Of a stretch of DNA of 64,000 nucleotides, positions 16,932-25,474 are shown in pieces. The first letter of the stretch is position 1. The number at the start of each line of letters is the position of its first letter. The notes under the pieces were generated by a model. The model did not search any database, was not told the DNA's origin, and saw nothing but the letters and a program-made list of their open reading frames with translations. Origin of the DNA: Dehalococcoidia bacterium. Its GTDB lineage: Bacteria > Chloroflexota > Dehalococcoidia > UBA2979. The stretch covers positions 62,001 to 126,000 of the forward strand of contig JALOAL010000004.1 of assembly GCA_023228825.1 (NCBI GenBank). Reading direction: 5' to 3'. The translations under genes were made by a program, and so were the position numbers.

Positions 16932-17348
16932 CTATTCCGCGGCGACCACCGGGTCCTCAGCCGCGTCCGTGAGCAAGGGGTAGACGCCCTCGGCGTCGTG
17001 GACCTCGCGTCCGGTGAGGGCCGGAGTGAAGACGCAGACCATGCGCATGTCCGTGGTGGCGCGCAGGATGTGCTTCTCGTGACCGTTCAGCGTGTACACG
17101 GTGCCGTCCGTGATCTCGTACACCGTGCCGTCGGTCAGGTCCTCCAGGGTGCCCTCGCCGCCCACGCAGTACACGGCCTCAATGTGGTTGCGATACCACA
17201 TGAAGGTCTCCGTGCCGCCGCGGATCAGCGTGTCGTTCAGCGAGAAGCCCACGCCGTCCCGCGCCAGGAGGAAGCGACGGCTCGCCCAGTTGGGCGTGTC
17301 CACGTCGCGGTCCGTCCCCTGCAGGTCCTGTAGATTTCGGACGATCAA
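16932..17348 (-). CDS. ectC: L-ectoine synthase
   Basis: A 138-residue cupin that closes N-gamma-acetyl-diaminobutyrate to ectoine, the last step of ectoine synthesis. It opens MIVRNLQDLQGTDRDVD, typical of EctC, and has the cupin strands ETFMWYRNHIEAVYCVGGEG and LNGHEKHILRA with metal-ligand and active-site Glu/Tyr/His residues. The ATG overlaps the ectB stop by 4 bp (ATGA at 17345-17348). No ectoine hydroxylase (ectD) or aspartokinase (ask_ect) follows. Confidence 0.97.
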   Translation of the reverse strand: MIVRNLQDLQGTDRDVDTPNWASRRFLLARDGVGFSLNDTLIRGGTETFMWYRNHIEAVYCVGGEGTLEDLTDGTVYEITDGTVYTLNGHEKHILRATTDMRMVCVFTPALTGREVHDAEGVYPLLTDAAEDPVVAAE

Positions 17349-18652
17349 CCAGCACCTCCCGCCGCGGCCAGCGTGCGGCCGCGCAGTCCTCGGCCCACCA
17401 GGGCCGCCTCGAATGAGTCGCAGATGACGTCCAGCCCTCGGCTCAGGGCGGCGTCGTCAATGTTCAGCGCGGGCAGCAGTTTGACCACCTCGCTGTTGGG
17501 GCCGGAGGTCTCAATGACCACGCCGCGCTCGAAGGCGCCGCCGGCCACCTCTTCCGCCAGGCCCTCCACCTCGCAGTGCAGGCCCTGGATCAGGCCGCGG
17601 CCGCGAGTCGTGGCGCCCGCTTCCGGGAAGGCGCGGGCGATGTCCTGGAGGTCGTTGGCCAGGCGGGTGGCCTTCTGGTCCACCTCCTGCTGCAAGGTGT
17701 CGTCCTGCCAGAACTCCTCCAGCGCGCGGGTGGCGGTGACGAAGGCGGGGTTGTTGCCCCGGAACGTCCCGTTGTGCTCGCCCGGCCCCCACAGGTCCAG
17801 GTCGCGACGGAAGAGCGTGAGGGCCATGGGCAGCCCGTAGCCGCTGATGGACTTGGAGATGCAGACGATGTCCGGCGTGACGCCGGCGGGCTCGAAGGAG
17901 AAGAACGGCCCGGTGCGCCCGCACCCCATCTGGATGTCGTCCACGATGAAGAGGCACTCGAACTCGCGGCAGATCGCCTCCAGGCCCTGGAGGAACTCGA
18001 TGCTGGCGGCGTTGATGCCGCCCTCGCCCTGCACGGTCTCCACGATGATGGCCGCGGGCTTGTCCAGGCCGGAGCCGTCCGCTGCCAGGAAGGAGTGCAG
18101 GACCTCCAGCGAGTCCGTGTCCGGCCCCAGGAACCCGTCGTACGGCATGGAGGTGGCGAAGGAGAGCGGCACGCCACCCCCGCCGCGCTTCATGTCGTTC
18201 CCCGTCAGGGCGAGTGATCCCAGCGTCATGCCGTGGAAGGCGTTGGTGAAGGAGATCATGCCCTCGCGCCCCGTGGCCTTGCGCGCCAGTTTGATCGCCG
18301 CCTCCACCGCGTTGGTGCCAGTGGGGCCGGGGAACTGGACCACGTAGTCCAGGCCACGAGGCTTCAAGATCACCTCGTTGAAGCGCTCCAGGAAGGCGCC
18401 CTTGGCCGTGGTGGCCATGTCCAGGCCGTGGACGATGTTGTCTTCGCTCAGGTAGTCCAGCAGCACTTCCTTGAGCACGGGGTGGTTGTGCCCGTAGTTC
18501 AGTGAGCCGGCGCCGGCAAAGAGGTCCACGTACTCCCGGCCCTGCTCGTCCCACAACTGGGATCCGCGTGCCCGGTTGAACACCGTGGGCCATGCGCGGC
18601 TGTACGAGCGTACGCCTGACTCGATGGTCTCGAATGCGGTGAAGTCCGTCAT
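17345..18652 (-). CDS. ectB: L-2,4-diaminobutyrate:2-oxoglutarate 4-aminotransferase
   Basis: A 435-residue class III PLP aminotransferase that makes diaminobutyrate from aspartate semialdehyde with glutamate, the first ectoine-specific step. FAGAGSLNYGHNHPVLK sits near residue 45, IVDDIQMGCGRTG carries the PLP-binding Asp, and CISKSISGYGLPMAL holds the Schiff-base lysine. Start ATG 18652 overlaps the ectA stop by 4 bp. The long N-terminal reading frame beyond it is a shadow of ectA. Confidence 0.97.
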   Translation of the reverse strand: MTDFTAFETIESGVRSYSRAWPTVFNRARGSQLWDEQGREYVDLFAGAGSLNYGHNHPVLKEVLLDYLSEDNIVHGLDMATTAKGAFLERFNEVILKPRGLDYVVQFPGPTGTNAVEAAIKLARKATGREGMISFTNAFHGMTLGSLALTGNDMKRGGGGVPLSFATSMPYDGFLGPDTDSLEVLHSFLAADGSGLDKPAAIIVETVQGEGGINAASIEFLQGLEAICREFECLFIVDDIQMGCGRTGPFFSFEPAGVTPDIVCISKSISGYGLPMALTLFRRDLDLWGPGEHNGTFRGNNPAFVTATRALEEFWQDDTLQQEVDQKATRLANDLQDIARAFPEAGATTRGRGLIQGLHCEVEGLAEEVAGGAFERGVVIETSGPNSEVVKLLPALNIDDAALSRGLDVICDSFEAALVGRGLRGRTLAAAGGAG

Positions 18653-19278
18653 AGTGCTGCCGCCGTCTCCTGCTCCATGCGCGGCGCATAGGCCGCCGCC
18701 GCCTCTGCCGTGACCGGGCCGATGCGGAAGAGCACCTCGTCCTCGTGCGAGGGGCCGCCGAAGCGGTCTGCCGGGAAGAGCACGGCCTCGTTGCAGAGCG
18801 TGTCCAGTTCGCGCGCCACGCTGCGGAAGGTGCGCTCCGACGCCTTGTTGGAGGGGGCCACGGTGGCCTCCAGGAACTGCACCTCCGGGTGCAGGCGCTG
18901 CAAGAGGCCGTGCAGCATCAGCCGGGCGATGCCCTGGCCCCGGTGGTCCGGGTGCACGGCGATCTGCCACACAAAGACTGCGTCTGGTCTGTCTGGTGGA
19001 CGGAAGCCGGCGATGAAGCCGGCCGGCTTGCCCTCGATCTCCGCGATCACGCAAGCGTCCGCGAAGAAGTGGGAGAACATGTGGTAGGTGTACTCGGCGT
19101 TCTCCTCCAGCACCCCGGATTCCCGCGCCAGGCGCCACATGGCAGCGCCGTCGCCGTACTCCAGGCGAGGAGGGCGTATCCGAGGCAGTGTGCTCTCCTC
19201 GTCGGCCTCCTCGTTCGTGGGTGACTGTTCGTCCGGTGCGGGATCGTCAATGGACGTCCCAACGCGCATGAGCGTCAT
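18649..19278 (-). CDS. ectA: L-2,4-diaminobutyrate N-gamma-acetyltransferase
   Basis: A 209-residue GNAT acetyltransferase. About 30 acidic, probably disordered N-terminal residues precede the domain (RIRPPRLEYGDGAAMWRLA). The acetyl-CoA motif A is VHPDHRGQGIARLML. It acetylates diaminobutyrate in the second ectoine step. ATG at 19278 has AAAGGAC nine bases upstream; a GTG at 19287 is too close to that site. First gene of ectABC, 220 bp downstream of ehuA on the same strand. Confidence 0.95.
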   Translation of the reverse strand: MTLMRVGTSIDDPAPDEQSPTNEEADEESTLPRIRPPRLEYGDGAAMWRLARESGVLEENAEYTYHMFSHFFADACVIAEIEGKPAGFIAGFRPPDRPDAVFVWQIAVHPDHRGQGIARLMLHGLLQRLHPEVQFLEATVAPSNKASERTFRSVARELDTLCNEAVLFPADRFGGPSHEDEVLFRIGPVTAEAAAAYAPRMEQETAAAL

Positions 19279-19358
19279 GGCTCGCACGTCCTTTCTGTGC
19301 CCGTGACAGGCTGCTTCGCGACGGAGACGATGGCCTCGACATCGCGCCTTGCATTTTT

Positions 19359-19386
19359 ACCGTATCGGTCATCCGTGACAGGTCAA
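19359..19386 (-). promoter_or_regulatory. Candidate promoter of ectABC
   Basis: On the minus strand TTGACC (19386-19381) is followed after 16 bp by TACGGT (19364-19359), in a locally AT-rich stretch about 80 bp before the ectA start. It fits a sigma-70-type promoter of moderate quality. The ehuB upstream region carries both a TTGACC and a TACGGT too, but only a few bases apart there. Confidence 0.35.
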
Positions 19387-19498
19387 GGACGATTCACTAC
19401 GTATGATGTTTCGTGTGCATGATTGCAACGGTATTGCCATCTCATTTCTAGTCTCCCGCCGGATTCCAAGTGGTATCGCGCAGGCGCGAGGAAGGTGG

Positions 19499-20320
19499 CT
19501 ATTTGCGGTCCAGTACGGCGTGCAGGAAGTCGCGAGTACGCTGCTCCTGCGGATTGGCGAAGATCTGCTCCGGTGGGCCGGCCTCCACCACATGGCCTTC
19601 GTCAAACATCACCACGCGGTCGCCGATCTCGCGTGCGAAGCCCATTTCGTGCGTGACCAGCAGCATGGTCATGGACGTGTTTTCCGCCAGGTCGCGCAGC
19701 ACCCCCAGCACCTCGCCCACCAGTTCCGGGTCCAGCGCGGACGTGACCTCGTCAAAGAGCATCACTTCCGGCTCCATAGCCAGCGCCCGGGCGATCGCCA
19801 CGCGCTGCTTCTGGCCCCCCGACAGCCGCGAGGGGTGCTCGTCAAACTTGTCCCCCAGGCCCACGGAGGAGAGCAGGTCCTTCGCCTTCTCCACCCCCTC
19901 TGACCGGGAGAGCCCCAGCACCTTGCGAGGCGCGAAGGAGACGTTCTCCAGCGCCGTCATGTGCGGGAACAGGTTGAAGTGCTGAAACACCATGCCAATG
20001 CGCCGCCGCACCTGGCGGATGTGGCGCTGGGAGGCGGCGTGGAGGCGGCCGTTGCGCTCCTCGTGGTAGAGGTAATCGCCGTTGACCTGAACCAGGCCGG
20101 AGTCTGGCCGCTCCAGGGTCATCAGGACGCGCAGGATGGTGGTCTTGCCGGAGCCGCTGGGGCCCACGATCACGAGTTTTTCGCCCGCCGCCACGTCCAG
20201 GTCCAGGTCGTCCAGCACCACCAGGTCGCCGAAACTCTTGGTGACCTGCTGGAAGCGGACGGCGGAGCCCTCCACTTCACTCATCCGGGGATGCACGGGG
20301 ACATCAAGGTCGACGGGCAA
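19499..20320 (-). CDS. ehuA: Ectoine/hydroxyectoine ABC importer, ATP-binding protein
   Basis: A 273-residue polar-amino-acid-type ATPase: Walker A GPSGSGKTT, Q-loop VFQHFNLFP, signature LSGGQKQR, Walker B VMLFDEVTSALD, H-loop THEM. Placement with ehuB, ehuC, ehuD and ectABC identifies it as EhuA. The start is debatable: a TTG at 20320 has GGAGG six bases upstream and overlaps the ehuD end by 17 bp, whereas the ATG at 20284 (MSEVEGSAVRF) fits family length but lacks a ribosome site. Confidence 0.9.
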   Translation of the reverse strand: MPVDLDVPVHPRMSEVEGSAVRFQQVTKSFGDLVVLDDLDLDVAAGEKLVIVGPSGSGKTTILRVLMTLERPDSGLVQVNGDYLYHEERNGRLHAASQRHIRQVRRRIGMVFQHFNLFPHMTALENVSFAPRKVLGLSRSEGVEKAKDLLSSVGLGDKFDEHPSRLSGGQKQRVAIARALAMEPEVMLFDEVTSALDPELVGEVLGVLRDLAENTSMTMLLVTHEMGFAREIGDRVVMFDEGHVVEAGPPEQIFANPQEQRTRDFLHAVLDRK

Positions 20321-20960
20321 GTCGCACCTCCAGTTGCCGCACCAGGATCGATGCGGGGATGCTCACGGCGAGGAACAGAAGTCCCGCCAGTGTGTAGGGT
20401 TCGAGGTATCTGAAGGACTGCGCGCCGACCGCCCGCGCCTCGCCCAGCACGTCCAGCACCGTGATGGTGGCCAGCAGCGGGACGTCCTTGAACATGGCGA
20501 TCAGGTAGTTCCCCAGCGCCGGGATCACCACCGGGATGGCCTGCGGCAGCACCACCCGCCCCCACGTGGTCACCGGCGAGAGGTTGAGCGCCGTGGAGGC
20601 CTCCCACTGTCCGCGGGGGACGCTCTCGATGCCCGCCCGGTAGACCTCGGACGTGTAGGTGGCGTAGTGCAGGCCCAGGCCCAGCACGCCGGTGGTGAGG
20701 GCGCCCATGGTCAGTCCAAAGGTGGGGCCCACGAAGTAGAGGAAGTACAACTGCACCAGCAGGGGCGTGCTGCGGATGAACTCCACCACCCAGGCCGTGG
20801 GCCAGGAGATGGCGCGGACCTCGCTGCGGCGCAGCATGGCCAGCACCAGGCCCAGCACCATGGCGAGCGTGATCCCCAGCAGCGTGGCCTGCACGGTGGT
20901 CACGAGCCCCTCCAGCAGGCGGGGCATAATCCTCCACGCGAACTCCCAGTCCCACGTCAT
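20304..20960 (-). CDS. ehuD: Ectoine/hydroxyectoine ABC importer, permease EhuD
   Basis: A 218-residue HisM/GlnP-type permease. It opens MTWDWEFAWRIMPRLLEGL, characteristic of EhuD, and carries the EAA loop SVPRGQWEASTALNLS. Five or so membrane helices. It forms the membrane channel with EhuC. Its start overlaps the ehuC stop by 4 bp. Confidence 0.93.
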   Translation of the reverse strand: MTWDWEFAWRIMPRLLEGLVTTVQATLLGITLAMVLGLVLAMLRRSEVRAISWPTAWVVEFIRSTPLLVQLYFLYFVGPTFGLTMGALTTGVLGLGLHYATYTSEVYRAGIESVPRGQWEASTALNLSPVTTWGRVVLPQAIPVVIPALGNYLIAMFKDVPLLATITVLDVLGEARAVGAQSFRYLEPYTLAGLLFLAVSIPASILVRQLEVRLARRP

Positions 20961-21637
20961 GCCGCACGTCTCCCGGCGCCGCGGCCCACCTCCAGGCCCT
21001 GCGAGAGCCGCGCCTCCGCCAGCCGCACCACGAGGGCGATGCCCTGCGCGATGACGAAGTAGAGGACGAGCGCGATCGAGAAGAGCGTGAGCGTGCTGGC
21101 GGTGCCGTTCACGCGCAGCACCTGCGCCACGAAGGTGATGTCCGCCAGCGTGATCAGCGAGACCAGCGCGCTGGCCTTTAGCAGTTCGATCAGCAGGTTC
21201 CCGTAGGGCGGTAGCATGGACACCGCTGCCTGGGGGAAGATCACGTACTGCATCCGCTGCATGGCGCTCAGGTTCAGCGCGATGCTCGCCTCGGTCTGGC
21301 CGCGCGGCACGGCCTGCACCGCCCCCCGCACCACCTCAGACCCGTACGAGCCCATGTTCAGCCCCAGCGTCACCGCGCCCGCCACCATCGGCGAGAAACT
21401 GGGGCCGATGAGGGGCAGGGCGTAGAAGATCCAGAACAACTGGACGATCGCGGAAGTGCCGCGGAAAAAGTCCACATACACCCGGCTGACCCAGCGCACG
21501 CCTCGGACGGAGGACATGGAGGCCAGGCCGGAGAGCACGGACATGAAGGTGCCCAGGGCAGCGCCGTAGAAGGTGACCTGGAGGGTGATCCAGATCCCGT
21601 CCAGGAACGGGCGCCACAGGGCGTTGTCGGACAACAT
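20957..21637 (-). CDS. ehuC: Ectoine/hydroxyectoine ABC importer, permease EhuC
   Basis: A 226-residue permease of the same family, with EAA loop AVPRGQTEASIALNLS and FRGTSAIVQLFWIFYALP. Pairs with EhuD. It starts 81 bp after ehuB, the only real gap in the operon, filled by GC palindromes that may set lower permease expression. Confidence 0.92.
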   Translation of the reverse strand: MLSDNALWRPFLDGIWITLQVTFYGAALGTFMSVLSGLASMSSVRGVRWVSRVYVDFFRGTSAIVQLFWIFYALPLIGPSFSPMVAGAVTLGLNMGSYGSEVVRGAVQAVPRGQTEASIALNLSAMQRMQYVIFPQAAVSMLPPYGNLLIELLKASALVSLITLADITFVAQVLRVNGTASTLTLFSIALVLYFVIAQGIALVVRLAEARLSQGLEVGRGAGRRAA

Positions 21638-21648
21638 GCGCGGTCTGT

Positions 21649-21713
21649 CCCCGGGGGCGACGTGGGCCGCCGACCCCCGGGGGCAGTGTTCCTACTCTCG
21701 CCTACCCCCGGGC
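21649..21713 (-). promoter_or_regulatory. GC palindrome cluster between ehuB and ehuC
   Basis: Three copies of a CCCCGGG core (21649-21657, 21674-21683, 21705-21712), each nearly self-complementary, within the 81-bp ehuB-ehuC gap. They can pair with themselves or each other. Such hairpins after a binding-protein gene commonly stabilise its mRNA or partly terminate before the permeases. Confidence 0.5.
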
Positions 21714-21718
21714 TGTCG

Positions 21719-22639
21719 CTACGCCTCGCAGAGGTCGTCCGCGGTCACGTCCGTGGCCGCGCTGATCTCCGTCTCGCCGAAGCCGAAGGGCTCGGTGATC
21801 GGGACGATCTCGTTGTTCTGCTTCATGCTCACCAGCACGTCGTTGAAGGCGTCCCGCAGTTCCTGGTCATCTCGCCGGAAGCCGTAGCCGCCGCAGCCGT
21901 ACTCCGGCTCGCCGTCCACGATGGGCGTGAAGCCGGCGGTCATCTCCAGGTTGGGGTCCGCCAGGCGGTCCAACTGCGCGCGAATAGAGAGGCTGGTGGC
22001 GGCGATCACGTCCACGCGCCGCGCCTGCAGTCCCTCCGCGAGCGCAGGAGCCTCGCTGAAACGGGTGATGCGGTCATCCGGGATGCCGGCGGCCTGCGCG
22101 TAGCCGTCCTCCACGCCGCCCGAGAGCACGCCGATGGTCGCGTCCGAGTTGGCGACGTCCTGGTAGTTCATGACGCCGAACGGGTTGCCAGCGTCCACGC
22201 CGAAGGCCTGCGGGATGCAGTAGTCCGGGTCGGAGAACAGCACCTCCGCGCAGCGGTTGGAGTTGATGAACATGCCCGCTGCGATGATGTCGAAGCGCCT
22301 GGCCTGGAGGCCGGGGATCAGGGAGTCAAAGGTCACCACCACGCCCTGGATGTCCGGGACGCCCAGTTCCGCCAGGATCACGCGGGCCACCTCTGGCGCC
22401 TCGCCCGTGACGTTGCCGGATTCGTCCGCGAAGCCGTAGGGGGCCTCATTGGCGAAGCCGATGGTGATGTAGCCACGATCACGCGCGGCCTCCAGCGGAC
22501 TGCCCTCGTCGTCGCCGTTGCATCCGAGCAGCGCGGCGCCGGTCAGGCCCAGGCCCGCCATGCCCACGCCCCGGAACAGCGTGCGGCGTCCCAGCCTGCG
22601 CTGCAGCAGGGTGTTCGCCTCTAGGATGTCGTGTTTCAT
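21719..22639 (-). CDS. ehuB: Ectoine/hydroxyectoine ABC importer, substrate-binding lipoprotein
   Basis: A 306-residue family-3 solute-binding protein. The N terminus has a Tat-like RRTLFRG followed by a hydrophobic stretch and lipobox ALLGC, so it is an exported lipoprotein. Mature part: EAPYGFADESGNVTGEAPEVAR, FDIIAAGMFINSNRCAEVLFS and FGVDAGNPFGVMNY match the EhuB type. ATG 22639 has GAGGAGG upstream. First gene of ehuBCDA. It should collect ectoines for use as osmoprotectants, since ectABC follows and no ectoine breakdown (eut) genes are present. Confidence 0.92.
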   Translation of the reverse strand: MKHDILEANTLLQRRLGRRTLFRGVGMAGLGLTGAALLGCNGDDEGSPLEAARDRGYITIGFANEAPYGFADESGNVTGEAPEVARVILAELGVPDIQGVVVTFDSLIPGLQARRFDIIAAGMFINSNRCAEVLFSDPDYCIPQAFGVDAGNPFGVMNYQDVANSDATIGVLSGGVEDGYAQAAGIPDDRITRFSEAPALAEGLQARRVDVIAATSLSIRAQLDRLADPNLEMTAGFTPIVDGEPEYGCGGYGFRRDDQELRDAFNDVLVSMKQNNEIVPITEPFGFGETEISAATDVTADDLCEA

Positions 22640-23192
22640 CTGGACCTCCTCGTCCCGTGCGAGCCGAGGCGCCAAACCCCTGCTGGGGAGCCGTCCCGCC
22701 GGGTGCGCGCACATGCGCCGCGCAGGCCCGACGTTCCGGCCTGTACGTCCTTCCCCCAGCCAACATCGAGCGATGGAGCGGAAAGCACGCGTCAGGCACC
22801 ACGCCTCGCGTCCGCAGGACACCGTATAGGATGAGGTCAAATCATTCGTCGATGATCGCGGGAATTGTGCATGTGGCACTCGGTGCATTCAGGCTGTGAA
22901 TGCGCTGTCACCGGTTGCATCCTCTTGACATATCGGATCACCCTGACACCGGTCGTGTCAGATCCATCTCACACATCCAGTTCGCACGGCGATAGACCAC
23001 CGGTTGCGTCACCAGTCGCGTCACAATCCGCTGACGAGATTTCGCACGAAGATGGACGTGCCCCAGGACATCCCGTGGCACCTCGGCTACATCGAGGATG
23101 CGACATCGAGGCCAGATCGAGGCCACATCGAGCCAGATCGAGGCCAGCACGCACGATTCCGTGCGGCGGCCGGCGCCGGTGAGATTGCGCGC
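22640..23192. other. Control region upstream of ehuB
   Basis: A 553-bp spacer without a gene. It includes an imperfect dyad ATCAT-TCGTCG-ATGAT (22841-22856) near TTGACC and TATACGGT on the minus strand (22838-22823), a possible ehuB promoter/operator zone. At 23105-23147 lies a short tandem array, listed separately. Confidence 0.35.
23105..23147. repeat. 4 x 10/11-bp tandem repeat
   Basis: Four copies of ATCGAGGCCAG (one ends CAC, one lacks a G) lie head to tail just downstream of the minus-strand gene ending at 23193. Confidence 0.8.
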
Positions 23193-23468
23193 TTAGCCGG
23201 CCATCTCCCGCCGCTCCGCCTCCTCGCCGCGCTCGAGCGCCTCGAGGATGGCGGCGACGAGCGCACGTGCGGAGTCCGCGCTCAACTCCACGGCCACGCG
23301 GGCGCCGGGGCCCTCCGCCTCGTTCGTGAAGTCGATGTTCAGGGCGTGCTCGTAGGGGGCGTTGAAGGGGTGGTCGTAGGAGACGTTGGCCTCCTTCAGG
23401 TCGAACCATCCCTCCGCGCCGCTGCCGCAGCCGGCGATGGGGGTCTTCTCCACAACGTAGGTGCACAT
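23193..23468 (-). CDS. Small conserved protein (DUF6295-like)
   Basis: A 91-residue protein starting MCTYVVEKTPIAGCGSGAEG, with DHPFNAPYEHALNIDF and a VELSADSARALV helix. I recall this MCTY-starting pattern from the DUF6295 family, of unknown function; the assignment is from memory of the motif. Two cysteines (2 and 14) could bind metal. AGAAGGG lies before the ATG at 23468. It may be co-transcribed with the dienelactone hydrolase 56 bp upstream. Confidence 0.75.
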   Translation of the reverse strand: MCTYVVEKTPIAGCGSGAEGWFDLKEANVSYDHPFNAPYEHALNIDFTNEAEGPGARVAVELSADSARALVAAILEALERGEEAERREMAG

Positions 23469-23524
23469 GCTGGCGTCCCTTCTTTCGTGCTGGCAGGTCT
23501 TTCGTACTGGCAGGCAGGCGGGGG

Positions 23525-24283
23525 TTAGACGAGGTGCTTGTCCAGGAAGGCCCAGACCTTCCGCCAGGCGTCGGACGCCTGTTCCTGCCGGTAGGCGGGG
23601 CGGTCGTGGTAGAAGAAGCCGTGGCCCGCGCCGTCGTAGCGATGGAACTCGTAGTCCTTGCCGGCGGCCTTCAGCACCGCCTCGTGCTGATCCACCTGCT
23701 CGGGGCTGGGGTTGCGGTCGTCATTGCCGAAGATGCCCAGCAGCGGCGCGGTGAGGGCGTCCGTGTACTGGATGGGCGCGACCGGGCGTTTCTCCGTCAG
23801 GTCCTCCGGGCGCATCACCACGCCGCCGCCCCAGAAGTCGATAACGGCGTCCACGCCGGTCCTGCGGCACGCCACCAGGTAAGCGTGGCGGCCGCCGGAG
23901 CAGGTGCCGGCCACCGCTATCTTGCCGCTGCTGTAGGGCAGGTCGCGCAGGTACTGCATGGCGCCGGCCACGTCGTCCACCACCTGGTCGTCGAGTACGC
24001 CTCCGGCGTTGCGCACCATGGCGGCCACGTCCTGCGGGGCGCCGTGGCCCACGCGGTCGTAGAGGTTGGGGCAGATCGCGGCGTAGCCTCGGCGTGCGAA
24101 CTTCAGCGTCAGTTCCTTGTACCAGGTGTCCCACCCCGGCGCGTGGTGGATGAGCACGATGCCCGGCGCCGGCCCGGCTCCAAGGGGGCGCGCAAGGTAT
24201 CCGTGGACGGCGTCCCCCTGGTGGCCCGTGAAGCGGACCGTCTCCGCCATCAGGCCCTCGTACTGGTCGGTGCTGTAGGGCAC
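23525..24283 (-). CDS. Dienelactone hydrolase family protein
   Basis: A 252-residue DLH-fold hydrolase with a cysteine nucleophile: AGTCSGG (Cys128), acid in FGNDDRNPS, His in GAGHGFFYHDR. Such enzymes open dienelactones in chloroaromatic breakdown or hydrolyse other esters. GTG start at 24283 is fixed by AAGGAGG seven bases upstream. Divergent from the LLM oxidoreductase across 122 bp. Confidence 0.9.
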   Translation of the reverse strand: MPYSTDQYEGLMAETVRFTGHQGDAVHGYLARPLGAGPAPGIVLIHHAPGWDTWYKELTLKFARRGYAAICPNLYDRVGHGAPQDVAAMVRNAGGVLDDQVVDDVAGAMQYLRDLPYSSGKIAVAGTCSGGRHAYLVACRRTGVDAVIDFWGGGVVMRPEDLTEKRPVAPIQYTDALTAPLLGIFGNDDRNPSPEQVDQHEAVLKAAGKDYEFHRYDGAGHGFFYHDRPAYRQEQASDAWRKVWAFLDKHLV

Positions 24284-24405
24284 TGCTGCCTCCTTGTCCG
24301 TGCGCGCGAACGGTTGGGAGCGGGCACGGTGGAGAATGTACAGTGCCAGTCGAGCGGTGGGGCCCCTCCTCGCCGGTCGCAAGGAAAGACGGAAAGAGGA
24401 TCGCC

Positions 24406-25341
24406 ATGGGCCAGGTAGGTGTCTCCATCCAGGCGTTCAACGCGCCAGAGTTCGTTCAGCAGGTGCAGCAGGCGGAGGCGGCCGGCATCGACACGGCGTG
24501 GTCCACCATCGGTGGTGCGGCGGGGGCGGACCCGCTGACGGTGATGGCCGCCGCAGCGACCGCCACGACGAGCATCCGCATGGGCACGGCCATCATCCCC
24601 ACGTGGCCTCGGCACCCGCTGGCGCTGGCTTCGCAGGCGCTGGCGGTGCACCAACTGGCCCCCGGGCGGCTGCGCCTGGGCATTGGGCCGTCGCACGAGC
24701 CCTCCATGGTGCAGTCGTACGGGGTGACGTGGCGCAAGCCGCTGCTGCACCTGCGCGAGTACCTGGAGTCGCTGCGGACGCTCTTCCAGACCGGCGCCGT
24801 GGACTACGAGGGTGAGCACGTGACCGCGCGCGGCCGCTGGCGCGAACCCGCGGACATCGAACTCGTCGCGTCGGCCCTCCGCCCGCGTTCGTTCGAGGTG
24901 TGCGGGGAACTGGCGGACGGCGCGATCTCCTGGATGTGCCCTCGGCAGTACCTCGTGGAGGAGGCGCTGCCGGCGTTGCGACGCGGGGCGGAGCAGGCCG
25001 GGCGCCCGGCGCCGCCGCTGATCGCGCACGTGCCGGTGATGGTGAGCACGGACCGCGCCGCCGTGCGGGACCTGGCCCGCAAGCAGATCGGCTTCTACGG
25101 CAACGTGCCGTTCTATCGCGCCATGTTCGAGCGCGCCGGCTTCACCGTCAGCGAGGAGGGCTACCCGGATGCCCTGCTGGACGACCTGGTTGTGAGCGGC
25201 ACGCCGGAGGAGGTGGCCGCCGGCCTGCGCCGCTACCTGGACGAGGGGTGTGGCGAGGTGCTGGCGGCGCCGCTGGTGGATCCGGCGGACCGCCTCGGCT
25301 CCATCGGGCGCGCGTTCGAGGCGGTGGCGGCGGTCCGATAA
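24406..25341 (+). CDS. LLM-class (luciferase-like) flavin/F420-dependent oxidoreductase
   Basis: A 311-residue TIM-barrel oxidoreductase. It opens VGVSIQAFNAPEFVQQVQQAE, with TTSIRMGTAIIPTWPRHP and LAPGRLRLGIGPSHEP, which match the F420-dependent LLM group rather than bacterial luciferase proper. It would transfer hydride between a substrate and F420H2 or FMN; substrate unknown. ATG at 24406 with AGAGGA upstream. Confidence 0.88.
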   Translation: MGQVGVSIQAFNAPEFVQQVQQAEAAGIDTAWSTIGGAAGADPLTVMAAAATATTSIRMGTAIIPTWPRHPLALASQALAVHQLAPGRLRLGIGPSHEPSMVQSYGVTWRKPLLHLREYLESLRTLFQTGAVDYEGEHVTARGRWREPADIELVASALRPRSFEVCGELADGAISWMCPRQYLVEEALPALRRGAEQAGRPAPPLIAHVPVMVSTDRAAVRDLARKQIGFYGNVPFYRAMFERAGFTVSEEGYPDALLDDLVVSGTPEEVAAGLRRYLDEGCGEVLAAPLVDPADRLGSIGRAFEAVAAVR

Positions 25342-25410
25342 CGGATCACGTACCCGTAACGGATCCGATCATGTATACGCGCCATTCGTTATGCTTCTCT
25401 TGCCCGTAAC
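25339..25410 (+). promoter_or_regulatory. Repeated motifs upstream of livK-type gene
   Basis: TAACGGATC occurs twice 18 bp apart (25339-25347, 25357-25365), and CCCGTAAC occurs at 25353-25360 and 25403-25410. The spacing of about two helical turns in the leader suggests protein binding sites; the regulator is unknown. Confidence 0.35.
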
Positions 25411-25474
25411 CGAGGGCTGGTCGACGATTCGTCGCTGATATCTCGGCGCGTGCCGGGAGAATGACGGAGGGAAC

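Noticed and set aside
19499..22639. Importer considered as a general polar amino acid (His/Gln) system
   Set aside because: The ehuB/ehuD sequence features and direct linkage to ectABC favour ectoine; a general amino acid role remains a minor alternative.
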